A DNA stretch of 64,000 nt, from contig JAGMUV010000004.1 of the NCBI GenBank assembly GCA_020744425.1, positions 4,092,001 through 4,156,000 on the forward strand. The letters run 5' to 3'. The position numbers were made by a program, and so were the translations under genes. The stretch is from Dactylonectria macrodidyma. Taxonomy: Eukaryota; Ascomycota; Sordariomycetes; Hypocreales; Nectriaceae. The notes under the pieces were generated by a model that worked only from the letters and a program-made list of their open reading frames with translations, had not been told where the DNA came from and did not search any database. This document shows positions 10,201 through 22,053 of the stretch, piece by piece. Within the stretch, counting starts at the first letter, position 1. Every line of letters starts with the position of its first letter.

Positions 10201-12454
10201 CCCGCCTCGCTACATCGACACGCTCATCGTCGAGCAGGGCGCTAACATCTGCGACCTCGTCATGTCCAAGAAGCAGGGCGGGCTCGGCGGATACCTGTAC
10301 ATCTGCGGGTCTGTGTCTGTCTTTGACTCCGTCATGAGCGGTATCCGCAAGGCGCTGTACACGTACCGCACTGCGACGATGGATAATGTTGACATGATTG
10401 TCAACAAGGCATTTGCCGAGCGACGGTTCATGCTTGATGTCTTCATGACGCCTAAGCCGCTGCCGTGCAACTTGCCCACGATTCCCATGTCGCTTCTGGC
10501 GCAGCACACGGGGCACAGGCCGGGATCACGCATGTGGATTGGAGTCCATGGAAGCGTGTACGATGTCACTGACTTTTGCCCGATGCATCCCGGTGGCACG
10601 CTGATCATCAAGTCTAACGCGGGAGTTGACTGCTCTGCTTCGTTCGACAACCTCGCTCACACCAACAACCCCGAGGTGTCCAGTCTCCTCACCCGTTACT
10701 TCGTTGGCCACTTGACTCCCAAGCCGGACTATCACGCAAACCCCGAAATGTCGTCCCTGCATGACCTGTGGGCTAGCTATCTTCGCACCATTGTGGAGAC
10801 GCTTGTCGCGCACCAGTTCGAGATGTACGAAATCATGGGTGCCTCGATGAACCAGTCATCCAGCCGCGACATTGCCGGAACCAGCAACATCTGGTTTCAA
10901 GAGGGTCTCCCCAACATCATCGCCGTCCGTACCTTCTACGCCTACCAGAGCCGTCTGCTGCAGGGCGGCTTCGCGGCTCTCTTCGGCCCCAAGATGCAAG
11001 AGTTGGTGCTCAAGCTATCCTTTTCTGTCGCCAGCGCCACGGGGCCTAGCACAGAGGCAAAGCTGCCTGATATCTTGGGAACCATCACCCGGGCTAAGAC
11101 GGGCGCGGACGCTGCGTCTTGCACAAAGGAGGTCAGTCTGCTCGGAGAGTTTGTGTGCGATCCCGAGTCGTCTATTCGGTTCCAGGAGCGCGGTGTCTTT
11201 GCGTACGCGACTAAGAGTGTCGAGCTTGACATTGAGTTGCTCGAAGACCTGCGTCAGGAAGCATGTAACGGCATGGATGCGTTCGACAGCATCGCCGCTA
11301 CACTTGGCTCTTCTACCGGTGAAGACGCCGAGCCAAACACAGCCCAGCTCTCTGCGCTTTCAGTATTCCTCCTACAGACCCTCGAGCGCATGGCCCGTCG
11401 TCTAGACGTCTTCTACACGCAGCTCGCCCGCCTCGCTGTCTACCAACCCGAACTAGAGCGCAACCCAGCGCGAACCCGCTGGGCCCTCGTACGACGCTGC
11501 ATGCGCGACGGCACGCTCTTTGTGCTCGCCAGCAAGGCTGATAATGTCAACGGCGCGCTTGCTGGCGGCCAGCAGGCATCCTACTATATGTCGCGTGCCA
11601 ATCCGAACCAGAACATTGACTTCGACAAGCTGCTCCGCCAGGTCAACGAGACCATTGGCCAGGCCAAGAAGGATATCCAGCGGGGACTTGCACGGCAGCA
11701 GCAGCAGCAGCAGCCGACGACCGTTAATGCGGTGCAGGAAGCCAGAGGCAGGACGGCCGGGACCAACACACTCATGGCGTCGAGGCCCAACGCTGGTTCG
11801 CTGCAGGCCATGACCAGCTTCATGGAGACCAACAAGAAGGCCATCCGACGACTGAGTAGGATGCCACCCGGTGGCTTCAGCCTGGAAGATATACAGAACG
11901 CAGCGGCGCAGTTCGGTCTAGAATCTCGTCAAGAAGAACCCACCATCGAGTCATACCGAGGCACGCCCGCCCATCACACCCAAGTGCCTCACACATCTAC
12001 TCCCTTCCCTCACACCCGCGACAGAAGCCGCTCGGCCACGGGCCGCAACCGATCGCCTCGCATGTCCTTCTCCTCTCTCAACCAACGGCCCATGAGCCGC
12101 TCCCGCCAGAGCTCGATGAGCCGCAGCTCTAGCCCCGGCGGCATCGCCGGATACCCCGTCATCGGGGCTCCTCCCACACCACCGACCGAAGCGCAGATCG
12201 CACTCCTCAAGAAAATGTCCGGGCTCAACACGCGCCCAGATAGCCATGCTTCGGGGCACATCCACAGCCCGATCCCGTCCTTTGCGACTGCGGGAACCAG
12301 AGCAAAGTCTGTAGTGACGTTGGAAAGCGCGGCGGCGAGAGGGCAGCAGCAGCAGCAGCAGCACGCGCGGGGGCAGTCGACCGGCTGGTTACGGTCGTTT
12401 AAGCTGAGGAGCCTCGCAGAACAAAGCGAAGCTCGCGTGGCCCCGACGTTTTGA
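7278..12454 (+). CDS. IDO/PrnB-like heme domain fused to FAD/NADPH reductase and cytochrome b5
   Basis: Model: 7278-7439, 7491-7531, 7585-8354, 8417-8708, 8767-12454; 1650 residues, frame consistent. Residues about 60-550 resemble the IDO/TDO/PrnB heme superfamily. MGVHRYKVFG followed by KTGRTETNG looks like the proximal-His helix, making His488 the candidate heme ligand. Residues about 563-970 form a CPR/sulfite-reductase-type FAD and NADPH module: RTYS at 734-737, GGSGIAPFRGF at 821-831, YICGS near 933. No FMN flavodoxin domain is seen. Cytochrome b5 follows at about 1000-1085, with HPGG (His1029) and a second His 24 residues later, the normal b5 spacing. About 1090-1470 is unrecognised and mostly helical. 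The tail is disordered, Ser/Arg-rich, with two poly-Gln runs. The N-terminus carries two Cys-Pro motifs. Inference: a self-sufficient NADPH-driven heme oxygenase. Substrate unknown. Confidence 0.8.
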
Positions 12455-13999
12455 GGGCATATAAAAAGGAAGAGCATGTGAAGGAGACAAAATGAGGAGA
12501 AGGGTGTAAAATGATCCGGGAGGCGCTAAATTGTGACAATTTATTAATGAAATCAGACCATTTATGTAACCTGATCGAGAATGATGCCCTGTGTACGTGA
12601 ACCCGAACATGCATAAGATTGACATAAATCCGCATCCTAAGCCAGACATGCGTCCTGAGGCTCGATCTCTACTTTGAGGGCCATCGATAATTCATAGAGC
12701 TCGGTTATGACGTTGCACATTTCTTGTCCATGAAGCTAAACACCCCGCAATTTTCTCGTAATGTAATGTAGTTCTCAGCTCACTCCAACCTTTCTAGCCT
12801 CATCTAAACTCCTCGTTGGCTATTTGAGCAACACCCACGCTCCTGCTGTCCTACCTTCACATTCGTAAGCGTGTCGGTCACGTATCTGGAGCCTCACATT
12901 AAAGGCATAATTAGTCACATGTCCCGGCGTATTTTGCTTGGAATTAAGACGCGCCCGTCGTTGAGTTGGTCAACGAAGATTGCATCACGGCGGTGCAACT
13001 TTAAAGCAGGCAGTCATACCTTTGGAGCTGGACTTTACAAAACCTTCTTTGTTCAGAAGGCAGAGACAGTTGTCGAATCGAGATTGTTGGCCAATTTTGA
13101 GGAGCCCATCAAGTTCGTCCCCGAGCTTAGATTGCGAGTGCGTCCAACTTTATTAATGTTTTAAGAACTCGTGCAAGTCGACGAGCATTCTAGGTGCCTG
13201 CTCCATGAGCCCCGATGCGATCGATGATTGGTCCTTGATTGCGCTTAGAAGCTAGCCGGACACATGGCCTGGCTGCTTCAAGTTTGATCGACTCAGTGCA
13301 CTGTCAATAGTCCATTGTTCTTCTAAGTCGATCATAGTGATGGTGAGTGAGCTGGCAGAATCTTGCTTAGATCGCGCTTGCTCGAGATCAAAGCAAAGGA
13401 GGAGCAAAACTATGACATTGCAGAGCCGCACCGTCAGTGTGGTCTCGAGAGTGAAATGCTCTCGGGCGAAGGGGACGATCCGTCTTCTAGTCTTGACTCG
13501 CGTGGTATCAACGGCCTGCCGCCATGTGCCTGCCAACTAGGATGTGCAAGCAGAGACTAGCTCACCTCTCGGGACTAAAACAACTCAAAGCACCCCCTGT
13601 CTTAATACACGTGTTTGACGTGCCTGGGAGCTAAAATGGGCTGTGAACTTGACCACGAGGTGCGGTGTCCCCTGTTCAAACGTCAGTTGAGCATTGAGGC
13701 TCTTCATGACATCATGTTAGAAGGAGCTTGTTTTGTTCCTCGGCCTCCATTTGCAGGCCTATTTTCATCATGTATCACTTTATGAAATCCGATTTTGGTG
13801 TCCGCTTCTCTGCGAAATGACATTACGAATGTGTCTAAGTTGAACTTAATCACTCGAATCATTTGAAACCAAGTCGTCCTGAGACATTACATATGCTAAA
13901 TGGGTATTTTGTAACCTTGGTTTCTCCAAGCTCCTTCATATGGCGTCTATATCGTATGTATCTTCCCATCGACCAAAAATCATGCTAATATAGTGCGAT
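12455..13999. other. Intergenic region, convergent 3' ends
   Basis: Lies between the 3' end of the fusion gene and the 3' end of the Pth11-like gene. Only short frames without ATG starts or family likeness; no gene is supported. Confidence 0.45.
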
Positions 14000-15416
14000 T
14001 TAGACCACCCTGGAACTCGAAACGGTAACTAGAACTTCCTTTGTAATTCCTGCGACATGCGTCTTGTTCGGGATGATCTCATCTGAGCTGGACTCGCCAG
14101 CGTGAATAAAGACATTCTGGCTTGTGCTGTGATCCGGTCGAATGTCGGATTTGAGAGATCGTTGCTGACTCCGCCACGTCGTTCGGTCGCTCTGGTCGCC
14201 GAGCATGATGCTTCCAGGCTCGGGGCCGTTTTTGTACTTTTTGTCCGACGATAGCATGGAGCCGAAGAAGGGTCGTAGCTTTTGTCGCATCCAGCCCCAG
14301 GTCATGGGCAAGCTCGAGGTTGCGACGGCGACGAAGGATTCTCGTACGGCCCAGGATGCTCCTTCTTGAGGTCCGGTCTCGGGGTTCTGTGTTGAGATAG
14401 TGTTAGTCAACGGAGTGGATCGGTTGGAGTTGTGAATGTCGTAGACGTACCTTCAGAATGAGAACGCATCGCAAGATACCAGCGACCATGACAAAGATAC
14501 CACCAGAGAAGAGGACGATTAATCCAATCTTCTTGACCTTGGGGATCTGGGCCCCCCATAGCATGGGAACCGGGATGAGTATTAGGTAGGTGTCGGTGAC
14601 GATGTTGAGTGCGACGACGATGAAGATGTACAACTTCGAGGACGCCGGTTGGCAAAGATCTGGATTCAATTAGCACAGTTCAAGTTTGCCTTGTCAATGG
14701 GAACAGCAGCCGGTAACCAAGGTCGTTTGTGAACACTTGGGCTCGGGCGTGGTAACGTACTGCCAGGATTAGGGTTGACCTGCCAAAAATGGTGAAATGG
14801 CTGGCAACTAAAGAGAAAGCACGCTACAACGGCAATGTAGGACGAGACGATCAGGCCGACGCCAATGTAAATCCTTATTTTGTACGTGGCCAGGCCTTGC
14901 TGAACGGGAGGGGTCAGTTGCGTCCAACAGGATCCGGCAGTTGGTGCTTCACTTACAGTCAACCGAAAGTAGAATGCGCAAAGAGCGCCTTTGATCATCC
15001 ATAGCACGGTTGCGTACATAGTCCATCCTGCGACTTGAATCTTGGACCCTCCGACCCTGTATTTGTCTCTCGTCTCAGTAAAACCAGTTCTCCCTCTCTC
15101 TTTCCAATCCTTGTATGGGGACTCCAACGAACCTGTGTGCGTATTCCTCGCTATCGGGCGACAAGGCAGCGCGTTCGGCATCGGACATGGCGCTGTTAGT
15201 CAGGCCGCCATACTTTGCGCCGACGGTGTATGCGAGCGACGTCTCGATGGCGTAGGGAGCGATGACGGCCAGCATCAGGTAGTCGTCGGCCTCGAAGTTG
15301 CGCACGCCGACTTGTCGAATGCGCGCGTATGTGCGGAACAGGATGATCATGATGCCGATCGAGAGCAGCGTAAAAGCCTCGGAGGCGAAGGCTGTGAGCT
15401 GGTCGCCGCCAGCCAT
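14000..15416 (-). CDS. Pth11-like 7-transmembrane protein (fungal rhodopsin/SAT4 domain family)
   Basis: Model (minus strand): 15416-15133, 15056-14957, 14899-14761, 14659-14451, 14386-14000; 372 residues, phases consistent. The N-terminus starts in the first membrane helix and continues RTYARIRQVG..NFEADDYLML, the hallmark of the integral-membrane family related to Magnaporthe Pth11. Later blocks fit: WTMYATVLWMIKGALCAFYFRLT, SCQPFHHFWQ, then CQPASSKLYIF and NIVTDTYLILIPVPMLW. A hydrophilic C-terminal tail of about 100 residues is probably cytoplasmic. No CFEM domain is present. Family members are candidate plasma-membrane sensors of surface or host cues; the ligand is unknown. The first intron has a weak donor (GTTCGT) but restores the frame. 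Confidence 0.85.
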
Positions 15417-17808
15417 CTTGGATATATACGCCGTCTAGGGATTGGTGTCGTCGAGAGATGCCGCTGTTAGATGAATTCGAGGCCGAGGTTGGCGCAAGAG
15501 CTGCTGCTGCTGGCTGCAAAGAGGAATCCGTCTTCAGCAACAAAGCAAGCGTGTGTGGGAATCGCCCATCTAATATGAAACCACAGCACCTACCCCATTC
15601 ATGCTTCTGGTCTGCTATGCCATGTGTTTGATGTACGAAGTATCTTGGTGGCGTTGCCCCTAACACGTCCGCTGACGTCCGAGCAACGAACAAGGGTTTT
15701 TCTCGCGGGGGGGTTCCACGGCTTCGACTCAGAGTTACGCCTGGGTGGCAGATCGTTGCTATGAAGAGAAGGAGAGAGGACCCTCGAGTTTAGCACAGAC
15801 AAGCTACTGTGGCAGTAGCTCCCGGCTCCGCTAGTCAGCCGCAATGGCCGTGGTAGAAAGACGGGGACATGTCTCGGTAACAACGGGGAATTCCCAACCC
15901 ACAGAAAGCCCATGGAGATTGGAGATCAGATGGAGATCAAAAGTGGGGAGCAGCAGAAAATGACGATCCCGAGCGGAGAGCCGAAATGCAGCCAAGAGAA
16001 ATCCAACCCACTCGCCACATCTTAGCCCTCGACCAACAAAGCCTTACCGCCACTAACAGCGGCCAGTCATCTTCGAAGCCCTGAAACCAGTCAACGGGCT
16101 ACCACTCCACGGGCATAGCGCCGACGACACTGGCAGGCATGGCTTCCCGGACCCGTGGCGAGAACGAGTCAGTCAATTTCGTCGAGTCAGACAAAGAACC
16201 TGCCCCTCGTCTTGATCTGCTGGATATTAAATATCCCCTTCCACCATTGCCGGGATAGCATACCTAGCGGCTTGGAAGAGGAGCCGTTGAGCTTTGCGTT
16301 AACCATGTTGAGCGGATATTTTACCCCGGGTTGCATCATTCTTGCTAGAACTAGACGTGTTTTTGAAGGCCGTGATTACGTCTGAATCGGTGACGGCGCC
16401 GATCACTCGGCAATACGCGTGGCAGTTATCTCGGTCCGTGGCAGCATGTGAGATGATACATGGTCGCTCCTTGGTTGTGCGACTCATTCAGGGATGATTC
16501 AGGGACAGCTCAGGGATGCCTCCTGGAGGCGCCAAGATTGATTCGACAGCGTCGTCTTGGCATCTGCAGCACTGTCCTATCCACTCGGCCAAGTTGTGCT
16601 AACCATCCATGTTAACAGCGTAGCCGATAATCAGTGCAGAGCGTAGCTGCATATGCAGCCGAATCAACCAACTTCCCTTGCACCGAAGTGTTGAAGTGTC
16701 CAATCCAGTGCCTCTTACCCACTTCATCGCAGACCCTCCGTCACATCTTTTCACCAACGGGCCCTTTTGAAGACATCCGGTAGTTAGTCAATTACGGGCC
16801 AGCCCTCCTTCTGGAACTGACACCGAATTCGTCCTATATCCCCTTTCCTTCGCCCAATGTCTGAGACATGGACTCAGGGTCGGCTGTGTAGCCCCGGCCA
16901 CTGGCGGCTGCGTACCTGTCGGATGCGCACCTGGCGGCTCCGTACCCGGTTTGCATGTGGAGAGCGCTCCCCAGATGGCGCATCTATCTCCGGGGGAAAA
17001 GAAAAAAGAAATTCACACTTTGCCTTAGTTGATGGGTCAGTCCTGGTTCAATAGTTGACCCACGCATCGAAGCTATGGAGGCTTGCCGAGCTGATGGACA
17101 GATTTGACCATCCATCACCAAGTCGTAGATTGGGCCAATCGGGATCCTGCCACGGGTCGACTCCCACTTTACCGTTCCCCATCTGGCAAGCAAACCAGCG
17201 ATTATAATACAATCCGTAGGTGCTACCGCGATGAAGGCGTTAGTGTCCCGCCACGTCCGGGCTTGCTAGGCTTTCGACGACGGGTCAGCTTAGCATGAAC
17301 AGGTACAATCTTTGACGCCGTCACCTGCCATGGGATGATCAATTCAGCCTCCATGTATGGCGCGGAATGCATGGTGTGGAATGTGTCCGAGAATTTTTAT
17401 GTTAAGTTTAGGGTGGGCCACATAGTATATTGAACGGAGGTCGAGCGCCGCTGTCTAGATGCATGACAGACGATCGGTCGGCTAAGGCAGATTTGAATAA
17501 GATTAAGATCAATTCAGTATCTAGGAAGAAGGAAGACGCCTATTTCTAAGGAAATCCCCTCTTCTGACTCCTATGTTGCTGCTCACTGATTGCTGCTGCC
17601 GGCTTGTCAAGCCGCTAGTCAAGCGGCCCTACAAAAATCAACATAGTGGTAACCCGTTGTGATGCCCCGAGGCTGATTTCAATCTCTCACATCATGGATT
17701 CATGGTGGAAAGAAACATTGTGGTACGTTTAATCATGACTTAGTATTTGCATCTACATCAACATCTACACTCTACATCTACACTCGTTCCCAATTCGTCT
17801 TCTATCTA
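15417..17808. other. 2.4 kb intergenic region
   Basis: Holds the Pth11-like gene promoter on the left and the 3' flank of the epimerase gene on the right. No coding region is supported. Small direct repeats occur: a TCAGGGA motif three times near 16490-16515, and an imperfect doublet of about 18 bases at 16900-16950 (CTGGCGGCT..CGTACC). Confidence 0.4.
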
Positions 17809-19080
17809 TCACGACTCCAGAATGCTAAACGAGTACCGGGCCTGCAGCACATACGGATCATCTCCAGGTCCAAAGACCTGCTTCCGGTCACGCATCCACT
17901 CGGGATGGTTGATGCCATCGATAAAGTCCTGCACCTCGAGCACCACACAGCCATAACGAGGAATGATGCGCGGGAAGTCTGTGTTGTTAAACAGGCCTTG
18001 GGTCTTCTTCAGCGGCATGCTGCCGTCCTGCTGGGTGCAGCTGTACAGCTGGAACGCGTCCTGGTCCGAGTACACGTCGAGCTTGATGCCTGACCACTCG
18101 GATGATAGCGTTGCGACGGGACCTTCGGTGCGCCAGTCGTAGGCGCCGAGTTGGCCGCGGTTGACTGTGTAGCAAGTGTCTAATACGAGTGAGCTGAGAG
18201 CGAATAATGGGATCAGAATATTTGAATGCTTACCATATCCAGTACAGTTGAAACCGCAGTTGTTGACCAGATCAGGGTCATTAGCCTGCGCTCCAATCTG
18301 CTTGGGCTTGCTCCAAAAGTCGTTAACGGAGCCCTTGGTGTTGGCCAAGATCTCACCCGTGGGGATGAGAATGTTGTCGACGCCCACGCGCTGGCCGCCG
18401 TACGGCATGTGGAAGGTGTGGTTGAAGATGCTGCTGGTCTCGTTGTTGGCGAAGCCGTCGAGATTCCAGTACGTGTGGCTGCTCAGCATGATGGGCGTCT
18501 TCTTGGTCGTCGCCAGAGCCAGCATCTTGATGTGCCAGTCCATTCCCTCGAGGGTGTACGTGATATACGAGACCACCTCTCCAGGGAATCCCTCCTTGCC
18601 GTCGGGGTCGACGATGGAAAAGGTGATGCTGTTCTTGGTGTGCGACACGACGGTGAAGTTGCGGTAGTCCCAGCCGTCAGGGCCACCATGGAGCGTGTCT
18701 GCGCCCTTGGGAGAAGCTTTTGTCGGATTGTCATTGGGCGTGACGTGGTATTCCTCGCCGTCAATAACAAACGAACTGTTCTTGATGCGGTTGGCGTACC
18801 GGCCGGGCACACCACCGAAGTGCGGGTGAGCTTTGTCGATGCTGTAGAAGCTGGCATTGTCGAAGCCGGCCACGACGTCTCGCTCAATGCCGTACTGATC
18901 GTTGATCAAGAGGTTCGAGATGGAGGCGCCGTACGGGATAAAGGCGGCCTTGATGCCGTCTCCAGAGACCCAATACTTCCCATCGCTGTCTGGGCCGTTG
19001 GACTTGGTCTTGGCTTCGCCTGTCCAGGGTAGGGCCAGGAGGGCGAGGCCAAGAAGGCACTCTTTGATCTTCATCTGCAT
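17809..19080 (-). CDS. Secreted aldose 1-epimerase (galactose mutarotase family)
   Basis: Interconverts alpha and beta anomers of aldoses such as galactose or glucose. Model: 19080-18234 and 18179-17809, 405 residues. The first in-frame ATG at 19080 gives a signal peptide (MQMKIKECLLGLALLALPW), so the protein is probably extracellular, unlike the cytosolic GAL-type enzymes. Family marks: FGGVPGRYANRI, DTLHGGPDGWD, SSHTYWNLDG (catalytic His region) and YGCVVLEVQDFIDGINHPEW, whose Glu fits the catalytic base. The 54 nt intron (18180-18233) is a multiple of three and open. Removing it gives CTGYDTCY with the conserved Asp, which supports splicing. Many N-glycosylation sequons fit secretion. Neighbours give no operon-like context. 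Confidence 0.9.
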   Translation of the reverse strand: MQMKIKECLLGLALLALPWTGEAKTKSNGPDSDGKYWVSGDGIKAAFIPYGASISNLLINDQYGIERDVVAGFDNASFYSIDKAHPHFGGVPGRYANRIKNSSFVIDGEEYHVTPNDNPTKASPKGADTLHGGPDGWDYRNFTVVSHTKNSITFSIVDPDGKEGFPGEVVSYITYTLEGMDWHIKMLALATTKKTPIMLSSHTYWNLDGFANNETSSIFNHTFHMPYGGQRVGVDNILIPTGEILANTKGSVNDFWSKPKQIGAQANDPDLVNNCGFNCTGYGKHSNILIPLFALSSLVLDTCYTVNRGQLGAYDWRTEGPVATLSSEWSGIKLDVYSDQDAFQLYSCTQQDGSMPLKKTQGLFNNTDFPRIIPRYGCVVLEVQDFIDGINHPEWMRDRKQVFGPGDDPYVLQARYSFSILES

Positions 19081-20408
19081 TGTGACAAGTAGCCAAATCA
19101 ATGGCTCTTTGATAAAATTGGCAGGACCGGAGTAGCTGGCTATAGATGAGGGCTTGGAGACAAAGGCCAGTGACGAGCGGTACACGATGAGAAGAGTGGG
19201 ACAAGACCGTGTTATATAGACAGTGGTATAGTGATGATTGACTCAACCCAGTGAGAACCGTCTTATCCGTCCAACGGTCCGACACCTTGTCTGAACCATG
19301 CTACGTAGTATATCCGCGCGCATCAAGGAAGCTTTTCGTTTACGCTCGACCATATTCCTGGGCCGATACTCCTCAACGCCTCTGGCTGCTGAATGGCGCG
19401 TCTGTCAAAGCCTTTGGCACGAGTCTCGTTCGGCTCAAGCACGCGGGGCTTGTTGCCTCTTTCGTGCTAAGTTGGCGGGCTTCCCCAGCATTCTGTCCCC
19501 TGCAATAGTCGAGTTGCCCGCCGATCTTCCGGGGAGCGGTATGTTCGCTGTAACCTTGTCAAGGTAGCCGCCACGATTCCATTGGCGCGCCTGGTGGAAA
19601 TGACGATGGTTGTCAGCGTACCCCAGGGAACTATGGTGCCTATGGGGATTTTCCTGGGGTTGTCATGCGTTCGTGAGCGCATCTCATCCGGACCGAATAA
19701 CCAGGTTTGCAGTGCGGGGTTTTGTCTGCCATCAGCCGATGATCCTTCGTGACTGATGCGGTTGTTGACCGCTGCGTTAATCCCAGTGCTCGCGTATTAG
19801 TTGGGTGGCAGCTTGGTATAATACCCGGTTCGCGGGGTTGGATGTTTCTTGTTTTTTTATCCCCTCAATTAGCGGGCCAACGAGAAACTGTGATTTTTGC
19901 CAGCTTTAATTTCGCCTATCGTCTATCCCTCCCATCTTCGGTATTAGATGATGGAAGCCGATGCCGTATTCCGACGAGTAATTAGTTCGTTGTCCTTGAG
20001 TGCCGTATTTTCTCCAGGTTGACAGCCACTAAGCTGTCAAGAAGCATGTAGGTTTGCTTTCCCCGAAGTAGCAGACATGCTCCACTAGCATTACAACACT
20101 CAACGAGATGAAGTATTAGGCAATGGCCGCCCCCTCCACCTTTGTTCAAGCGATTAGATAATTACATCCCTGCTGTTTTTTTTAACTGAAAGAAAAACAA
20201 CCAGTGTTTTCCCCGCGTCCCTAACGGTTCAAATGGCGTTTTGGATACGATTGATGGGCGCTGATAAACACTTCACCCCCTACGATTTGAGATCGCCGAT
20301 CGTGAGCGCTGACTCCAAGCTGACAGTTTGATGCATCTTGCAAACGAAGAAGGCTAGCAAGATAGGAGGTTTGATCTCCTGCCGTCCATCAGACTGCCCG
20401 ACAGATGA
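19081..20408. other. Intergenic region upstream of the epimerase gene
   Basis: Contains the 5' flank of the epimerase gene and the 3' flank of the MFS gene. Small open frames here lack support. Confidence 0.4.
19213..19218 (-). promoter_or_regulatory. TATA-like box of the aldose epimerase gene
   Basis: TATATA on the minus strand about 135 bases upstream of the ATG at 19080. The position fits a core promoter; inferred. Confidence 0.35.
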
Positions 20409-21999
20409 CTAATAACTGCTCTGGTTCTTCGCTCTCAACTTTGCGCCATAAAACCACAGGATGAGAGGTGCAGGGAATCCGAAAATGAGGCCTGCAAAAG
20501 CCATGGAGCTACTGCCCCACCCATATCCCATGGCCTGATACATCTTGGGCGCGAACAATGGGAACAAAAACGCCGTGAGACTCTTTAGAAACTGAGTCGC
20601 AGCTGCTGCACTGCTTGTATGCTCCATGTACGCATCCATAACGTACGCGGTAAGAGGCATTCCGGCAATTTGCATCCCGAAGCAGACGAGAAATATGCCC
20701 GTATCGACAACGAGCCAATGCAATCGGTATTGAGCTGCCCAACCGTACAAGAGCAACCCGAGCGGCACGAGAAACGCTCCCGGAAACATGAGTGGGATGC
20801 GGAACTCTGGCACGTACAGCTCGACGTCCCTCGAAGAAGCACTACGCGCGGCTTGCATGCGTCGGAAAATATGGTCCATTAATGGCCCACCAATCTGGGC
20901 GCCAGCAACCTCTCCGAGTGCGCAGGCGATGTAGTGAAGACCGCTGATCTCAACAGACTGATGATACTGGTCAACCCACAGCTGGGAGAAGGTGGAAAGA
21001 AGGATGTAGAGAATTCCATAGTAGAACGCTGAGATGACGGAAGTTATTTGAATGATGGGATGGAAGAGAATCAAGCGCATTGGTCGAGTGAGAGCGCGCC
21101 CGAGAGTGGATAGGGCGGACTTGTGGCCATAATCGCGCTCTTGCACGGTTTGGTATTGCTGGTTGCCGGTTTCCTGTCGGAGCTTTTCTGCTCGGGATTT
21201 GAGGATGAGAGGTGCGTAAGTCTCGCGAAAGGTGGTGAAGGACACAAGGATCATGACGCCTTGGAAGATGGAGGTTGACCAAAACATCCATCGCCATGTG
21301 GTGCGGGCTGCCATGAAGCCGCCGATGATGGGACCTTGAGAGCAAGTAAGTAATAGCCTATAGAGGATCGGTATTTTGTGTAGATGCAAACTTACCAACG
21401 GCAGCACCAAGCAGTGGGATGAGCAAATAGATCCCAAGAGACTTGCCTCGCTGCTCTGGGCTCCAAACATCTCCAAGCACACCGCCAGCCAGCGCAAAGA
21501 TAGAGCTGGCGCCAAAGCCAGCCAAGAATCGAGCAGCGATCAACAGGCCTTTGGTACTGGCAAAGCCGCAAGCGATATTCCAAACAAGGAACCATACGTT
21601 TGAAGTATGCAAGATGCGTTGCCTGCCGTAAATCTCCGACAGTGGCCCAATGACGAGCGGTCCAAATGCCGTGGCCAGCAGATAGATGGACAGAGCCATG
21701 ACGGATTCGGCGGTGTTCATGTCCAGCTCTTTGGCGATGGTGGATAAAGCGGGTGCCATGATGGTCGAGACCATGATGCGATTGAAGCCAGTGGCGGACA
21801 GAACATCTGTGACTGCCCATTTGCGACTCGTCGGCCAGTCCTTGGGGTTTCCGGCATCGTACTCTGCGTTGAAGACTATGAGGTACGGATCGAGGTTCTG
21901 TTTGGATGGTGTGTTCGCAATCGCGGCCATCTCTACGTCCGGAGGCGAAGATGCGACGATGCGGTCAACGGCGACATCATCGAGAGTGTTGGACGCCAT
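20409..21999 (-). CDS. MFS transporter, DHA1 drug:H+ antiporter-like
   Basis: Model: 21999-21396 and 21334-20409 with a 61 nt intron; 509 residues. ATG at 21999 is the first in frame. The sequence has about 12 predicted membrane helices after a hydrophilic N-terminus of about 70 residues. It shows the fungal DHA1 signature NPKDWP..RKW, and the loop 2-3 motif GPLSEIYGRQRILH. The second half begins GPIIGGFM, matching the conserved motif-C region (GPxxGG), followed by TTWRWMFW. This is the large clade of plasma-membrane exporters of toxicants and secondary metabolites (polyamine and caffeine-resistance-like members included). No biosynthetic gene cluster is adjacent, so the substrate cannot be guessed. 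Confidence 0.88.
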
Positions 22000-22047
22000 A
22001 GTGGGTGTTCGGAACAAGTGTCTATCAATAGTGAAAACAAATCGCTG

Positions 22048-22053
22048 TATATA
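22048..22053 (-). promoter_or_regulatory. TATA-like box of the DHA1-type MFS gene
   Basis: TATATA about 50 bases upstream of the ATG at 21999 on the minus strand. Inferred from position only. Confidence 0.35.

Noticed and set aside
10007..10516. Long frames antisense to the heme/reductase gene
   Set aside because: They arise from high third-position GC of the true gene; no domain content.
18226..19032. 268-codon open frame on the plus strand
   Set aside because: Antisense to the aldose epimerase, and no recognisable motif.
7278..22000. Secondary-metabolite cluster around the heme fusion gene and MFS exporter
   Set aside because: No polyketide synthase, NRPS, terpene cyclase, P450 or cluster-type regulator is visible nearby. 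The transporter is 8 kb away with unrelated genes between.
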